Below, one piece after another: positions 51,147-62,129 of a stretch of 64,000 nt of DNA. The position numbers were made by a program, and so were the translations under genes. The DNA is from CAIYTF01 sp963664845 (lineage in GTDB: Bacteria > Bacteroidota > Ignavibacteria > Ignavibacteriales > Ignavibacteriaceae), in NCBI GenBank assembly GCA_963664845.1, contig OY761615.1:2728001-2792000 (forward strand), in the 5' to 3' direction. Position 1 is the first letter of the stretch; the number at the start of each line of letters is the position of its first letter. A model generated the notes under the pieces. That model saw nothing but the letters and a program-made list of their open reading frames with translations. It ran no database searches and had not been told where the DNA came from.

Positions 51147-51485
51147 ATGGACGCTTCAAAAGTTGACATGTTCATTATGTCAAATTCCAAGTTTTTTGAA
51201 AGCCATCAGGTGATGCCGATACGTGACCGGTTATTGGCAACAGATGATGTCAAATGGCCTTCAATCCAGATTCTGCAATTCAAAGATCCAACGGTGGCTC
51301 TCATTATTTCCATTCTCGGCGGGCATTTCGGCATTGACCGTTTCTTTATTGGTGACATTGGCCTGGGAATAGGAAAGTTGCTGACCTGCGGTGGTCTCGG
51401 TATCTGGACGCTTATTGACTGGTTCCTGATTATGGGTGCAGCCAGAGAAAAGAATATCGAAAAACTGCAGCAAATGCTCTATTAA
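51147..51485 (+). CDS. TM2-domain membrane protein
   Basis: A 112-residue protein whose C-terminal half is a TM2 domain: ALIISILGGHFGIDRFFIGD, then IGLGIGKLLTCGGLGIWTLID with the conserved Asp/Gly pattern of two membrane helices. The N-terminal part is soluble. Function of TM2 proteins is unknown. ATG 51147 has AGGAG six bases upstream. It is first in a four-gene plus-strand cluster (DUF2752, DUF4870, M48 peptidase) with spacings of 8 nt, an overlap and 1 nt, so an operon. Confidence 0.88.
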   Translation: MDASKVDMFIMSNSKFFESHQVMPIRDRLLATDDVKWPSIQILQFKDPTVALIISILGGHFGIDRFFIGDIGLGIGKLLTCGGLGIWTLIDWFLIMGAAREKNIEKLQQMLY

Positions 51486-51493
51486 TACCAGTG

Positions 51494-51892
51494 ATGACTA
51501 AACGCAGGTTTTACGGTTTTATCGCTCTGTTATGGACGACGGGGTTGGCTTGGCTTGTGGCATCGCTGCTGGGGCATTCCCACAGCGTTTGTCTTTTCAA
51601 ATTTGCCACCAACCTGCCGTGTCCCTCCTGTGGAGCAACAAGATCAATGGTTGCTTTGCTTCATGGGAACCTGGCTGAGGCATTTCTGATTAACCCGCTT
51701 GGAATATTATTGTTTGTTATAACGGTGGTTGTTCCCGCTTGGCTTGGCTTGGATTTTTTGACTAAGAAAGAGAGTCTTCATAGGAGTTACCTGCACATGG
51801 AAGACATATTCCGGCAAAACAGGCTGGCTACGGTGGCTTCGGTGGCACTTTTGCTTCTTAACTGGTTTTGGAGTATTTCAAAGGGATTATGA
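51494..51892 (+). CDS. DUF2752 membrane protein
   Basis: A 132-residue protein with three hydrophobic segments and the DUF2752 motif CPSCGATRSMVALLHGN (Cys-pair with Thr-Arg) followed by INPLGILLF. The Cys pair suggests metal or thiol function, but no role is established. It has an ATG at 51494, overlapped by a GTG at 51491. Its TGA overlaps the start of the next gene (ATGA), so it is coupled to the DUF4870 protein. Confidence 0.87.
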   Translation: MTKRRFYGFIALLWTTGLAWLVASLLGHSHSVCLFKFATNLPCPSCGATRSMVALLHGNLAEAFLINPLGILLFVITVVVPAWLGLDFLTKKESLHRSYLHMEDIFRQNRLATVASVALLLLNWFWSISKGL

Positions 51893-52320
51893 TCACAGTA
51901 AAAGAGTTTCCCTATAAACCCGGGGAGCACGAGTGCGAAAGAGCCTCAAACAGCTATCTTATGTCACTGGTGGCCATTATGGCTGGTTTGCCCTTCCCGA
52001 TAATAAACTTCATTGCTTCAATATTTTTCTGGCTTGGTAACAAGAAGGCCTCCTATTTCGTCAGGTGGCACTGTATACAGGTGCTCTTTTCCGTAGTCAG
52101 TCTGCTTATTGTAAACAGCATCAGTGTCTATTGGACGCTGAGCATTGCTTTTGGTGAAGGTCAGTTAACCAATCTTTACATAAGCTACATCATTACCGCC
52201 ATAATCTGTAATCTTATTGAGTATATATTGACGTTCATCTCCGCAATAAAGACCAGGAAGGGAATTCACGTCGAATGGTGGTTTTTTGGCCCTTTAACTA
52301 ATATGATAAGTAAGCCGTGA
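51889..52320 (+). CDS. DUF4870-type membrane protein
   Basis: A 143-residue protein with about four hydrophobic helices (SLVAIMAGLPFPIINFIASIFFWL, VLFSVVSLLIVNSISVYW, LYISYIITAIICNLIEYIL). The pattern SYFVRWHCIQVLFS matches the DUF4870 family (usually YVRFHA-Q). The ATG at 51889 overlaps the preceding TGA by 4 nt; the longer frame to 51868 is inside the upstream gene. Function unknown; family members often neighbour TM2 and DUF2752 proteins. Confidence 0.82.
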   Translation: MITVKEFPYKPGEHECERASNSYLMSLVAIMAGLPFPIINFIASIFFWLGNKKASYFVRWHCIQVLFSVVSLLIVNSISVYWTLSIAFGEGQLTNLYISYIITAIICNLIEYILTFISAIKTRKGIHVEWWFFGPLTNMISKP

Positions 52321-52321
52321 T

Positions 52322-53116
52322 TTGAAAAAGATATCCTTTGAATTTGTTGTTATTCTGATCTTCTTTTTTTCCACCTGGTTTTTGCTTTTCCAGGTGGATT
52401 ATCTGAGAGTATTCAATATTAAACAGTTGAGCAGGGAGAATGAGTATAAACTGGGGAATTATCTATGGACTGTCTTCAGCAAGGCAGATACAGTGGTTGA
52501 GAACGACAGCCTCGTTGCCACACTCAATATCATCAAAAAACGCATTTGCGAAAAAAACAACATTATTGCTGATTCTATTAAGATACATGTGCTTCGCAAG
52601 AGTGACGTTAATGCATTCGCCTTACCCGGTAATCATCTGGTTATTTACACCGGATTAATTGAAAAATGCGATAACCCTGAAGAACTTGCCGGCGTGATGG
52701 CCCACGAAATTGCTCATATGGAATTACACCATGTTACCAGGAAACTGCTGAAAGAACTGGGGCTTTCACTTATTCTGTCCACTTCATCCGGAAGTGCCGG
52801 CGGAGAAATGGTAAAACAGATAGCCAAACTGCTCTCCTCAAGTGCATATGACCGGAATATCGAAAACGAGGCGGACCGCTACGCGGTTTTGTATATGATA
52901 AAAGCGAATATAGCAGCGGAACCCTTCGCTGATTTGATGATAAAGCTTTCCGAGGATGCTCAAAATATTCCCGATGCGGTGTATTGGATTTCAACCCATC
53001 CCGACTCCAAGGAACGGGCAAACACCATCAGGCAACAGGCAAAGAAAACGAAATATACTTCCACACCTGTTATGAGTGATGAAGAGTGGGAATGCATTGC
53101 AGAAGGAATTAAATAG
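52322..53116 (+). CDS. M48-family zinc metallopeptidase
   Basis: A 264-residue membrane-anchored peptidase. A single N-terminal transmembrane helix (FVVILIFFFSTWFLLF) leads to an M48 domain with the segment VNAFALPGNHLVIYTGLIE, zinc motif HEIAH in GVMAHEIAHMELHHV and the third ligand in ENEADRYAV, ending with STHPDSKERANTI. M48 peptidases of the HtpX/BepA/LoiP kind act in envelope quality control; with one N-terminal anchor it would face the periplasm. The start is a TTG at 52322, 1 nt after the DUF4870 stop. A sensible role is degradation of misassembled membrane or outer-membrane proteins. Confidence 0.9.
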   Translation: MKKISFEFVVILIFFFSTWFLLFQVDYLRVFNIKQLSRENEYKLGNYLWTVFSKADTVVENDSLVATLNIIKKRICEKNNIIADSIKIHVLRKSDVNAFALPGNHLVIYTGLIEKCDNPEELAGVMAHEIAHMELHHVTRKLLKELGLSLILSTSSGSAGGEMVKQIAKLLSSSAYDRNIENEADRYAVLYMIKANIAAEPFADLMIKLSEDAQNIPDAVYWISTHPDSKERANTIRQQAKKTKYTSTPVMSDEEWECIAEGIK

Positions 53117-53230
53117 GATAATTAATTTTCTATTATTGGAGATTAAAAGCAGATGAAAACAATTCAATAGTTATTCCTTTCTTATTAAAGTTAATAAAAG
53201 ATGGTTATTTGAGATATTTATAGGTCAATA

Positions 53231-56200
53231 ATGTCATACAAAACATCATCAATTGTTTGGCTAAATAGCCCACCCGCTGGTATATCTTCGATACCGACAA
53301 AAACGAGGAATCAGCTACTTCCATTTGGAGATTTGCATTGGGATGATTTCGAGAGGTTATGTTACCGATTGGCTCGTTCTGAAGAAAATATTGAACATTG
53401 TCAATTGTATGGAAAGCACGGCGACAAACAAGATGGGATTGATATATATACCAGAGTATATGGGTCAGAAAAGTACAAAGTATTTCAATGCAAAAAAGTA
53501 GAAAAATTTGGGCCGTCGAAGATTCAAAGCGCTGTTGTTGAGTTTATGAAAGGCGATTGGTTTAAAAAGAGTGATGTTTTTTGTCTTTGCACTCAAGAGA
53601 ATTTACAGTTTAGATCAAGATTGGATGAACTAGAAAAACAAGCAAAAATTTTAAAAACTCATGGTATTTCTCTTAGAATTTGGGATAAGGGTGAACTTTC
53701 ATCGAAATTGAAATTAAAACCGGAAATAGTTGACGATTTTTTTGGACGAGAGTGGGTTAAGGCATTCTGTGGTGAAGAAGTGACCCTAAGCCTTGGCGAA
53801 CGTCTAGACAATGTAAAATTGAAGAAGCTGCGTTCGGACCTGCATCGACTTTACCAGCAAATGTTTAACATCCATGATAAAGGAATTCCAATTCCTTCAA
53901 CTATTACTCTTGTTGAAAGATATGTGATCCCTGATATCGAAGAGGGACAAACAATTGTGCGAGAAAACCCTTCTCCTCAGATAATAAAACCAGATTCAGA
54001 TTTTTACAACGGTGAAGAGAAATCTCAAAAACAGTTTTTGGACATCGGAAATAGACGATATATTCAAAGAACTCCAATACAAAATTGGATTTCACGAAAT
54101 AAAAGGAGTTTACTTTTTGGAAATCCGGGAAGTGGTAAGAGTACCTTTCTTAGGTATCTTGCACTTGATTTATTATCAGAAGAACCACGTCTAAATATCA
54201 TTTCTGAAAAATGGGGTGCATATATACCTTTATTAATACCTTTCGCATTATGGACGAAGGTCGTAAATAATGGGCAGGCAGGCGATAGATCATTAAGGGG
54301 AATTATTGAGGATTGGCTAAAAGGCTGGGATGCAGAAGATATAATTACAATTGTGAAGAAAGCGCTAAGAGACAAAAGACTGTTGCTTTTGGTTGATGGG
54401 TTAGATGAATATTCTAATGAAGACTCTGCAAAAATCGCTTTGGGACACCTCGATTCCTTCTTAAGTGAGAATGATATATCAATAATTGCTACTTCAAGAC
54501 TTCATGGATTTGAAAAGCTCTCAATGCGGACAGATGGTTGGCAGAGAGCAGAAATGGCTGATTTTTTGATCGAACAACAAAGAAATCTGGTCAGAATTTG
54601 GTTTAATGCAAGTTTTCGGAAAATTAATCCAAATTTGACCGAAGAAGAAACTTCTAAAGGAGTTGAGGGGCAAACCACAAAATTTATTTCTGAATTAGGA
54701 CGATCCAACGAATTACGTGAACTAGCAAAAAATCCGCTCCTTTTATGTCTTTTAATATATTTCCAACTTTCGAATAGCCGTCTACCTTTAGGAAGATTCG
54801 AAGCATATGGAGCATTAACGGATTATCTGATTTTTTCCCATCCACAGACTCGTCGCGTCGCGGCCGAAGTTCCCCAACAAGGAGAACTCTTGTCACCACG
54901 ATATATTAAAAACATACTTGCGTATTTTGCGTTTATTCTGCATTCAAAACACCAGGAAGGGTTGCTAAACGAAGAAAATGTGTTGGATGTTATTATTGAA
55001 TTTCTAGTAGATGGAGAACAAGGGCTTGGCATGGATAAATTTCTGGCTAAGCAAAAGTCAATAGAATTTCTTGAGCTAGCAGAAAAAAACCTAGGGATAT
55101 TGGTAAGAAGATCAAGAGATGAGTTCGGCTTTTTCCATAGGACTATTCAGGAATATTTAACATCATACAATATCTCTCGTATTTCTAAAGAAAATCAGCT
55201 AATTATCCTTGATGAGTATTGCACAAACCCATTATGGCGAGAGGTAATTTTGGGCTTTTTCCGAATAACAAAACAACCGAATGACATCAAATTATTTTTA
55301 GATAAAATTGAAAATAAGATTGTTTCGTACGAAGAAAAAAATATCATCAATGAGATTATATCAGAAGTAGTATTCAATGATTATAATTGCCCGCCAGAGA
55401 AAGCAAGAAAATTGGCACAAAAATCTTACGAAGAAATTGAATTGGGTACATGGCGGCCGCATAGAATTAAAATATTAAAGAATGTCTTAAATGGATTAAA
55501 TTCGCCAATTTTATCATCTGAAATTAAAGAAAAACTAACAACATGGTTTCCCGATCGTCTTGGATATAATAGATCGTACCTTTTTCTAGCAATGTCAAAT
55601 TGGAAAAAGGGAACAGATTTATTGGATGCCTTATTTAAGGGTATAAATGCCGAAGATTACAAGGATAGAATTTCAGCTGGATCAGCTTTGGCAAAAATAT
55701 ATGGGGGGGATGTAGAAATAAGTCAGAAATTAATCAAATTAATTGAACAGGGTGATGATATATCGCTTTCTGCTGCCGCTATGGAGGCATTATTAAAGGG
55801 TTGGTTGAACAATGAAAAAATAGATGCTCTGCTCGAATGGTTTGTCTCTTCACCAACACCTCTATTGCAACTTGTAGGCATAAGAGGAAAAATAAAGCGA
55901 GGAACCCAATCAAATAGAGAGCTGGACAGATTATTGAGATTAGCAAGTTGGCAGTCGGGACTATATTTATACAGTGAAGATATAGTTGAAATGATTTTAA
56001 TGGGATGGCCTCGATCTGAAAAAGTGAAGAAGGTTTGTTTCAAGTCAATTTATAATTGGGAAGATCGAGATAATTCGATTATTGATAGAAATATAGCCCA
56101 GTCGGTAATTCTCTATGGTTACCCAAATGACCAGCAAGTTATTGATTTTTGTATAAAGGAACTAAAGGAGCATCAACACCCCTTTAGTAATGTTCTGCTA

Positions 56201-58129
56201 GATAGGAATGCCTTTGAGGCTATGGCACTTAATTTTAAGGACAATACCAAACTTATTATCGCACTAGAAGATTGGGCTGAAAATAACAAAGAATATAGAA
56301 ATATTGAGGTTTCTTATGCAGCATTGGTAGGGAGGACTAAAAAATTCAAAAATTGGTTAATTGAGGATTTACAAAAAAACTTTCCATTTTGGGCGGCAAA
56401 GGCATTGCTTAAAGGTTGGGGAACAAGTGATGCTGAAGTTTCACAAGCATTACTTGCTCAAATTAGTAAGCCGGCATCAGTTTCCTCAGACTTCGCTTTC
56501 TTATTACCCCAAATAATTACAGATAAAGAACAATGTTGGCAAAGGCTTTTTGAAATATTCAACGATCCGAGCTGTAGAAGATATGATTTTGTGATGGATG
56601 GTTTTGCAATGTTGGGTAAAAAAGAAAGAGACAGTGAAATAATTGAAATAGCATTATCCATAGCAAAGAAATTACAACATAACAAACTTTATGATATAAA
56701 GAGCAGACTAATAGTAAATTACAAATTTGATAATAGGGTAAGGGAATTGGCAATTGAGACGTTAAGGGGAAGAGATGAATCATTTGATGTGGTTGCTACA
56801 GCATATGGAGACGATGAAGAGATAAGAAGAATGATTTTAAATATTGCAAACCCCTTGCCTTCGGTTTTGAGGTTGACTATAGCAACCTATCTATCGGAAG
56901 CAGAAATTGATGGTGCATTCACAAAAAAAATTTTACACCAATATGACCATGAAATGGAAGTGCAAGTAAAAGTTCAAGCTTCAATCGGCTTTTATACAGC
57001 AATCAAGAATTCAGAAGATAAATTTACTGATTATATTGAACAACTTAAAAATGACATAACCTGTTATGGACACGACTATTCGGAAAGAAGGCTTGCTGCT
57101 TTTTGTGGGTTGCTTATACTTAACAAATTGGAAATAATGTTACATTTGACTGAACAGTTTGGGACACCTGCAGATAAAGTTTCAGTGGACGGCATCCGTG
57201 GCCTCCACCCCAATATCCCATATATTCGCTTTATATTAGGGAATTGGGCATATTTGAAAAGCTATTTTGTGGAGGAGTTTTGGACACGGTTATTCAGAAA
57301 TAACTCTGATTTGGATTATATCTGGGGGCAACTTGCTAGATTTGGAGATGAGTATGAATCGCCAAGAAAGGAAATTTTGGAATATCTTGAAAGTAAAAAA
57401 AAGAAATCTGCAAATACTGAGCTCTTACAGTTTTTGGGGAGAGCGAAGCCGAATAGCACAATTTTGTTAGAGTATTGTATGAACACATTAGGATTGGGCA
57501 AAATCGCGGGAGGACAAAGCAACGAAAATAGTTCTTCATATATTGACAAGATAACGGCCGCCAATTTGATCGGAGATCAATTTTATGAAGATACTGAGGT
57601 ATTAAAGTTGATTGAAATTGAAAGCAATAAGACAAGAAAAGACGATCTTATTCTTGTATTGTCTGAGGGTTGGCCAAATAGTTCTTTGCTTAGACAATTG
57701 CTATTAGAAATAAAGCAAAACAGGCGATTGTATAGGTACAGTATTGTGATTCGTTATGATTGTATAATGTCAGCGCCTGTAATAATGTATAGACGATTGT
57801 TATGGTTTATTAGATATATACAAAATAACAGCGAAATTTATTATGTGGAAGAAATTATTAGACCGCTTACTAAAAGGTTGTTAAAAGATGATATACTGTT
57901 TGAATTATTATTGCAGCATATAAATGCATGTCCTAGGGCAAGCGAAAAGATCAGTATTCCAAAACTATTAGAAAAAGTCAGAGGTCTAACGCCAGAGCTA
58001 AAAAATTGGTGTCATAATGAGTTGATTGTACAGATGGAAGGACACAATGTCGAATCTGGTTTTGATATTACAACAGGGAACTTCTCATCTGTTCCTGCTG
58101 CAATTTATGAGATATTAAATAACTCATAA
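53231..58129 (+). CDS. Mrr-NACHT-repeat STAND protein, candidate anti-phage sensor
   Basis: A 1632-residue AT-rich gene. Residues about 30-180 form a restriction-endonuclease-like (Mrr/PD-(D/E)xK) domain: FERLCYRLA, HGDKQDGIDIYT (D71) and KYKVFQCKKV (Q86-x-K88). Residues about 290-560 are a NACHT NTPase with Walker A GNPGSGKST (297-305), Walker B LLLLVDGLDEYS (about 385-396) and sensor SIIATSRLHGF. The remaining 1000 residues are helical repeats (ARM/HEAT-like pattern, e.g. ISAGSALAKIYGG, AAMEALLKGW), suited to sensing a ligand. This is the architecture of bacterial NACHT defence proteins, in which a nuclease effector is activated by phage proteins. It stands alone with no accessory gene. Confidence 0.9.
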   Translation: MSYKTSSIVWLNSPPAGISSIPTKTRNQLLPFGDLHWDDFERLCYRLARSEENIEHCQLYGKHGDKQDGIDIYTRVYGSEKYKVFQCKKVEKFGPSKIQSAVVEFMKGDWFKKSDVFCLCTQENLQFRSRLDELEKQAKILKTHGISLRIWDKGELSSKLKLKPEIVDDFFGREWVKAFCGEEVTLSLGERLDNVKLKKLRSDLHRLYQQMFNIHDKGIPIPSTITLVERYVIPDIEEGQTIVRENPSPQIIKPDSDFYNGEEKSQKQFLDIGNRRYIQRTPIQNWISRNKRSLLFGNPGSGKSTFLRYLALDLLSEEPRLNIISEKWGAYIPLLIPFALWTKVVNNGQAGDRSLRGIIEDWLKGWDAEDIITIVKKALRDKRLLLLVDGLDEYSNEDSAKIALGHLDSFLSENDISIIATSRLHGFEKLSMRTDGWQRAEMADFLIEQQRNLVRIWFNASFRKINPNLTEEETSKGVEGQTTKFISELGRSNELRELAKNPLLLCLLIYFQLSNSRLPLGRFEAYGALTDYLIFSHPQTRRVAAEVPQQGELLSPRYIKNILAYFAFILHSKHQEGLLNEENVLDVIIEFLVDGEQGLGMDKFLAKQKSIEFLELAEKNLGILVRRSRDEFGFFHRTIQEYLTSYNISRISKENQLIILDEYCTNPLWREVILGFFRITKQPNDIKLFLDKIENKIVSYEEKNIINEIISEVVFNDYNCPPEKARKLAQKSYEEIELGTWRPHRIKILKNVLNGLNSPILSSEIKEKLTTWFPDRLGYNRSYLFLAMSNWKKGTDLLDALFKGINAEDYKDRISAGSALAKIYGGDVEISQKLIKLIEQGDDISLSAAAMEALLKGWLNNEKIDALLEWFVSSPTPLLQLVGIRGKIKRGTQSNRELDRLLRLASWQSGLYLYSEDIVEMILMGWPRSEKVKKVCFKSIYNWEDRDNSIIDRNIAQSVILYGYPNDQQVIDFCIKELKEHQHPFSNVLLDRNAFEAMALNFKDNTKLIIALEDWAENNKEYRNIEVSYAALVGRTKKFKNWLIEDLQKNFPFWAAKALLKGWGTSDAEVSQALLAQISKPASVSSDFAFLLPQIITDKEQCWQRLFEIFNDPSCRRYDFVMDGFAMLGKKERDSEIIEIALSIAKKLQHNKLYDIKSRLIVNYKFDNRVRELAIETLRGRDESFDVVATAYGDDEEIRRMILNIANPLPSVLRLTIATYLSEAEIDGAFTKKILHQYDHEMEVQVKVQASIGFYTAIKNSEDKFTDYIEQLKNDITCYGHDYSERRLAAFCGLLILNKLEIMLHLTEQFGTPADKVSVDGIRGLHPNIPYIRFILGNWAYLKSYFVEEFWTRLFRNNSDLDYIWGQLARFGDEYESPRKEILEYLESKKKKSANTELLQFLGRAKPNSTILLEYCMNTLGLGKIAGGQSNENSSSYIDKITAANLIGDQFYEDTEVLKLIEIESNKTRKDDLILVLSEGWPNSSLLRQLLLEIKQNRRLYRYSIVIRYDCIMSAPVIMYRRLLWFIRYIQNNSEIYYVEEIIRPLTKRLLKDDILFELLLQHINACPRASEKISIPKLLEKVRGLTPELKNWCHNELIVQMEGHNVESGFDITTGNFSSVPAAIYEILNNS

Positions 58130-58322
58130 AATTCACCGAAGTTTTTCTGTTTTATGCATATTTATTATTAAGGAGAGGATGCATTATTCATGGTGAATTG
58201 TGTGTGTTATTCGGCCCGCAAAATAGCTTAACCGTGATTTCTATTTCCCGTTTATAAAGACTCCCTTAACGATCTGTTTATTTGCAGAGCCCCTCAGTTT
58301 TAAGATTCCTTTAAAGGGCTAA
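58130..58322. other. Short intergenic stretch, nothing recognised
   Basis: No recognisable element between the NACHT gene and the FGE-like fragment. Confidence 0.3.
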
Positions 58323-58415
58323 TCAGAAGCCCTCGGCCACCCGGAACCCAAGGTCGAAGTCCTCCACGTCCTGACCGCAGTTGTAGCGATACGAAACACG
58401 GCAAACATCATTAGT
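58323..58415 (-). pseudogene. C-terminal remnant of an FGE-sulfatase (SUMF1-like) domain
   Basis: The minus-strand frame reads CRVSYRYNCGQDVEDFDLGF followed by RVAEGF and stop, the typical ending of formylglycine-generating-enzyme-like domains (CR-AYR-N...-GFRVA). Only about 30 residues remain, with no start, because the upstream part was replaced by the transposase debris. It would be a piece of a larger lost gene. Confidence 0.7.
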
Positions 58416-58442
58416 TAGGGTTTCTTGAAAAAGTCATTTTTT

Positions 58443-58760
58443 TTATTGGCGTACCAGTCGAAGCGAGGACATTTCGCTTCTCGTGCAATCACCGATGTGC
58501 GTCATCATGTTCTTAAGCATATTGACGATTTGCCGGAAAGGCCAAAAAAGAACCTCTTTCGCCAAGCGAACAAGGTTCATTACAAAGTAAATTGACATTA
58601 CCATGGATTCACTCGTGCGCATTGTCCGCATTCTGATTCGGTTTAGGCCGTATGCGTTTTTCCCCTGACCGAACTTCCCTTCAACCAGTACTCGTTTCTT
58701 TTGGTCTTTTATCATCTGTTGCTTTTCCTCCTTTTTCTGCTCTTCATTTTTTCGTCCCAA
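58443..58760 (-). pseudogene. C-terminal fragment of an IS5-type transposase
   Basis: The frame contains RVLVEGKFGQGKNAYGLNRI and SMVMSIYFVMNLVRLAKE, the typical C-terminal end of IS5/IS4-superfamily transposases (VEGKFGQGK with the catalytic Glu). About 100 residues remain; the catalytic N-terminal part with the first Asp residues is absent and no terminal inverted repeats were found. It follows directly after the FGE fragment, so the IS probably truncated that gene. Confidence 0.8.
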
Positions 58761-58907
58761 TAGTAAAGGAATATATTAAATAGCCATTTCATAATGGCTT
58801 ACAAATAAGCATCCCCACACAACATGTTCTATTAAGCCAAATCACGCAATTGGGCATTTTTCAATTCGTAATTTGTCAACAATACCCTTTAGAACCTGTG
58901 GGTAACA

Positions 58908-60383
<1,476 letters not shown>

Positions 60384-60386
60384 GTC

Positions 60387-60429
60387 TGGTACACCACGGT
60401 AATTTATACTGGACTAGTATTGTGTACCA
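60387..60429. promoter_or_regulatory. Candidate MocR operator
   Basis: An inverted repeat TGGTACAC (60387-60394) / GTGTACCA (60422-60429) with a 27-nt gap brackets ACTGGACTAGTAT, between the divergent MocR gene and the hydrolase gene. MocR-type proteins bind paired sites containing TGG-type words. It sits directly against the regulator start codon. Confidence 0.55.
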
Positions 60430-60543
60430 ATTAATATATATTTTAGACTATTGTCAAGCGAAAATTCTCGAGGCAAATGAAAACCATGCAGCATCCAGAT
60501 TATCGCGAGAACAAATATAACAGCATCATTTAAAGAGGGTCAA

Positions 60544-61323
60544 ATGAACAATTTTAATCATGTTTCAGGTGAATACCTGAAAAGTAACGGAGCCAAAATT
60601 TATTATGAAGTAACCGGATCCAAGGATCTTCCGGCATTGCTTGTTTTGCACGGAGGGTTTGGGAATATGGAAAACATGAACGGCATTATTAACGGTTTGA
60701 ATAAAACTTACCGGGTAATTGGAATAGACAGCCGGGGGCACGGCAAGTCAACAATTAATTCCAAAGGACTGTCATATGAACTGATACAAAAAGATGTGGA
60801 ACAGGTGCTGGAACACTTACGGATTGATAATCTGAACGTAATTGGATTTAGTGACGGTGGAGTCGTGGCCTATCGTCTGGCAACATTCACAACATTGAAA
60901 ATAAACAAACTTATTACCATAGGTTCGCGCTGGCATGTAAGTAACATACTGCCTTTGAAAGAGCTGTTTATGAAAGTCACTGGGGAAAGCTGGAAAAATA
61001 AATTTCCTTCGACCTTTAAGTCATACCAGCAGCAAAACCCGGAACCGGATTTTGATTTTCTTGCCCAGTCTCTTGTCCGACAGTGGTTAGACACGGAAAA
61101 CTCGGGCTATCCTAACGAAGCCATAAAAAACATATCATGCCCACTCCTGATAATTCGGGGAGACGAGGATCATCTGGTCTCAAGGGAAGCTGTTTTTGAA
61201 GCTGCCAGCTGGGTAAAGGGCTCAAAACTATTGAATATTCCCTATGCGGGGCATGTTGTCCATGAAGAGCAAAAGGAAATATGTACGATAATCATTAATG
61301 AATTTTTGAACGAAACCACTTAA
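60544..61323 (+). CDS. Alpha/beta hydrolase
   Basis: A 259-residue alpha/beta-hydrolase-fold enzyme. The oxyanion region is LLVLHGGFGNMENM, the nucleophile Ser is in VIGFSDGGVVA, the acid is Asp in IIRGDEDHLVS and the base His is in IPYAGHVVHEE. The exact substrate is unknown; family members include esterases and chlorine-free peroxidase-like hydrolases. ATG 60544 has GAGGG five bases upstream. It is first in a plus-strand cluster with the AhpD-like protein and MFS exporter, divergent from the MocR regulator. Confidence 0.92.
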   Translation: MNNFNHVSGEYLKSNGAKIYYEVTGSKDLPALLVLHGGFGNMENMNGIINGLNKTYRVIGIDSRGHGKSTINSKGLSYELIQKDVEQVLEHLRIDNLNVIGFSDGGVVAYRLATFTTLKINKLITIGSRWHVSNILPLKELFMKVTGESWKNKFPSTFKSYQQQNPEPDFDFLAQSLVRQWLDTENSGYPNEAIKNISCPLLIIRGDEDHLVSREAVFEAASWVKGSKLLNIPYAGHVVHEEQKEICTIIINEFLNETT

Positions 61324-61351
61324 TTACATTAAAAAATAAGGAACTACTATC

Positions 61352-61795
61352 ATGAAATCCCGATTGAACATTGAAGCGACCGAACCCCGTATTTACGAAG
61401 CCATGTCTGAGGCAGAGAGAAAAATTGACTCATTTGGGCTGGATCCAAAACTATTGGAATTAGTAAGGTTGAGGGCCTCACAAATAAATGGATGCGGATA
61501 CTGCATAAATTACCACACAAAAAACGCAATGGAACTGGGCGAAACCACTCAAAGACTTTTTGCCGTAAGCGCCTGGTGGGAAACACCGTTTTTTACCGAG
61601 GAAGAACGTGTGATATTAAAACTGACAGAAGAAGTTACCAATATTGACCAGCACGGAGTTTCTGAACAGGTGTACGAAGCAGCATTGAAATTAATCGGGA
61701 AAGAAAAATTAATCCAACTGATATTTGTTATTTCGACAATTAATACCTGGAACCGGCTTGCAATTGCAACCCATATGGTTGCGGAACAAGATTAA
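61352..61795 (+). CDS. Carboxymuconolactone decarboxylase (AhpD-like) family protein
   Basis: A 147-residue all-helical protein with the peroxidatic/resolving CxxC of AhpD-like enzymes, in INGCGYCINYHTKNA (C-x2-C and nearby His), after LLELVRLRASQ. Such proteins act as thiol-dependent peroxidases or partners. It follows the hydrolase gene by 28 nt, and AAGGA lies 9 nt before its ATG, so it is probably co-transcribed. Likely role is defence against reactive or organic hydroperoxides; the exact partner is unknown. Confidence 0.92.
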   Translation: MKSRLNIEATEPRIYEAMSEAERKIDSFGLDPKLLELVRLRASQINGCGYCINYHTKNAMELGETTQRLFAVSAWWETPFFTEEERVILKLTEEVTNIDQHGVSEQVYEAALKLIGKEKLIQLIFVISTINTWNRLAIATHMVAEQD

Positions 61796-62129
61796 CAAAA
61801 TTACTGTTTATTCTAAATAGGCGCTTTTTAGTGTGTGTTACTAAAGGGACCGTCTATTAACTATGTTTTTTTTGGAAAATGAGTGCGCATTTATATGCAA
61901 TATCGCTTTTACGTCATTGAAATGAGGAGTTAATGGAGGTCCCCTGAATTGAATCAGTCCCAAAGTAAAGCTGAAAGTGCTTAAGCCCTCAACGGTTCTT
62001 TGCGGGGCGTAATCAACGAAACAATCTTACCAGGAATCCAACAAATTACACCTCGGTACTGATTAGGCTTTCCCGTAAAGACTTTTGGGCAGTCAACATT
62101 CTATTTAAAAGGATCAAGGTTGGTTTTAT
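61796..62129. other. Intergenic region, nothing recognised
   Basis: No gene and no clear structure. A promoter for the MFS gene probably lies here. Confidence 0.35.
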
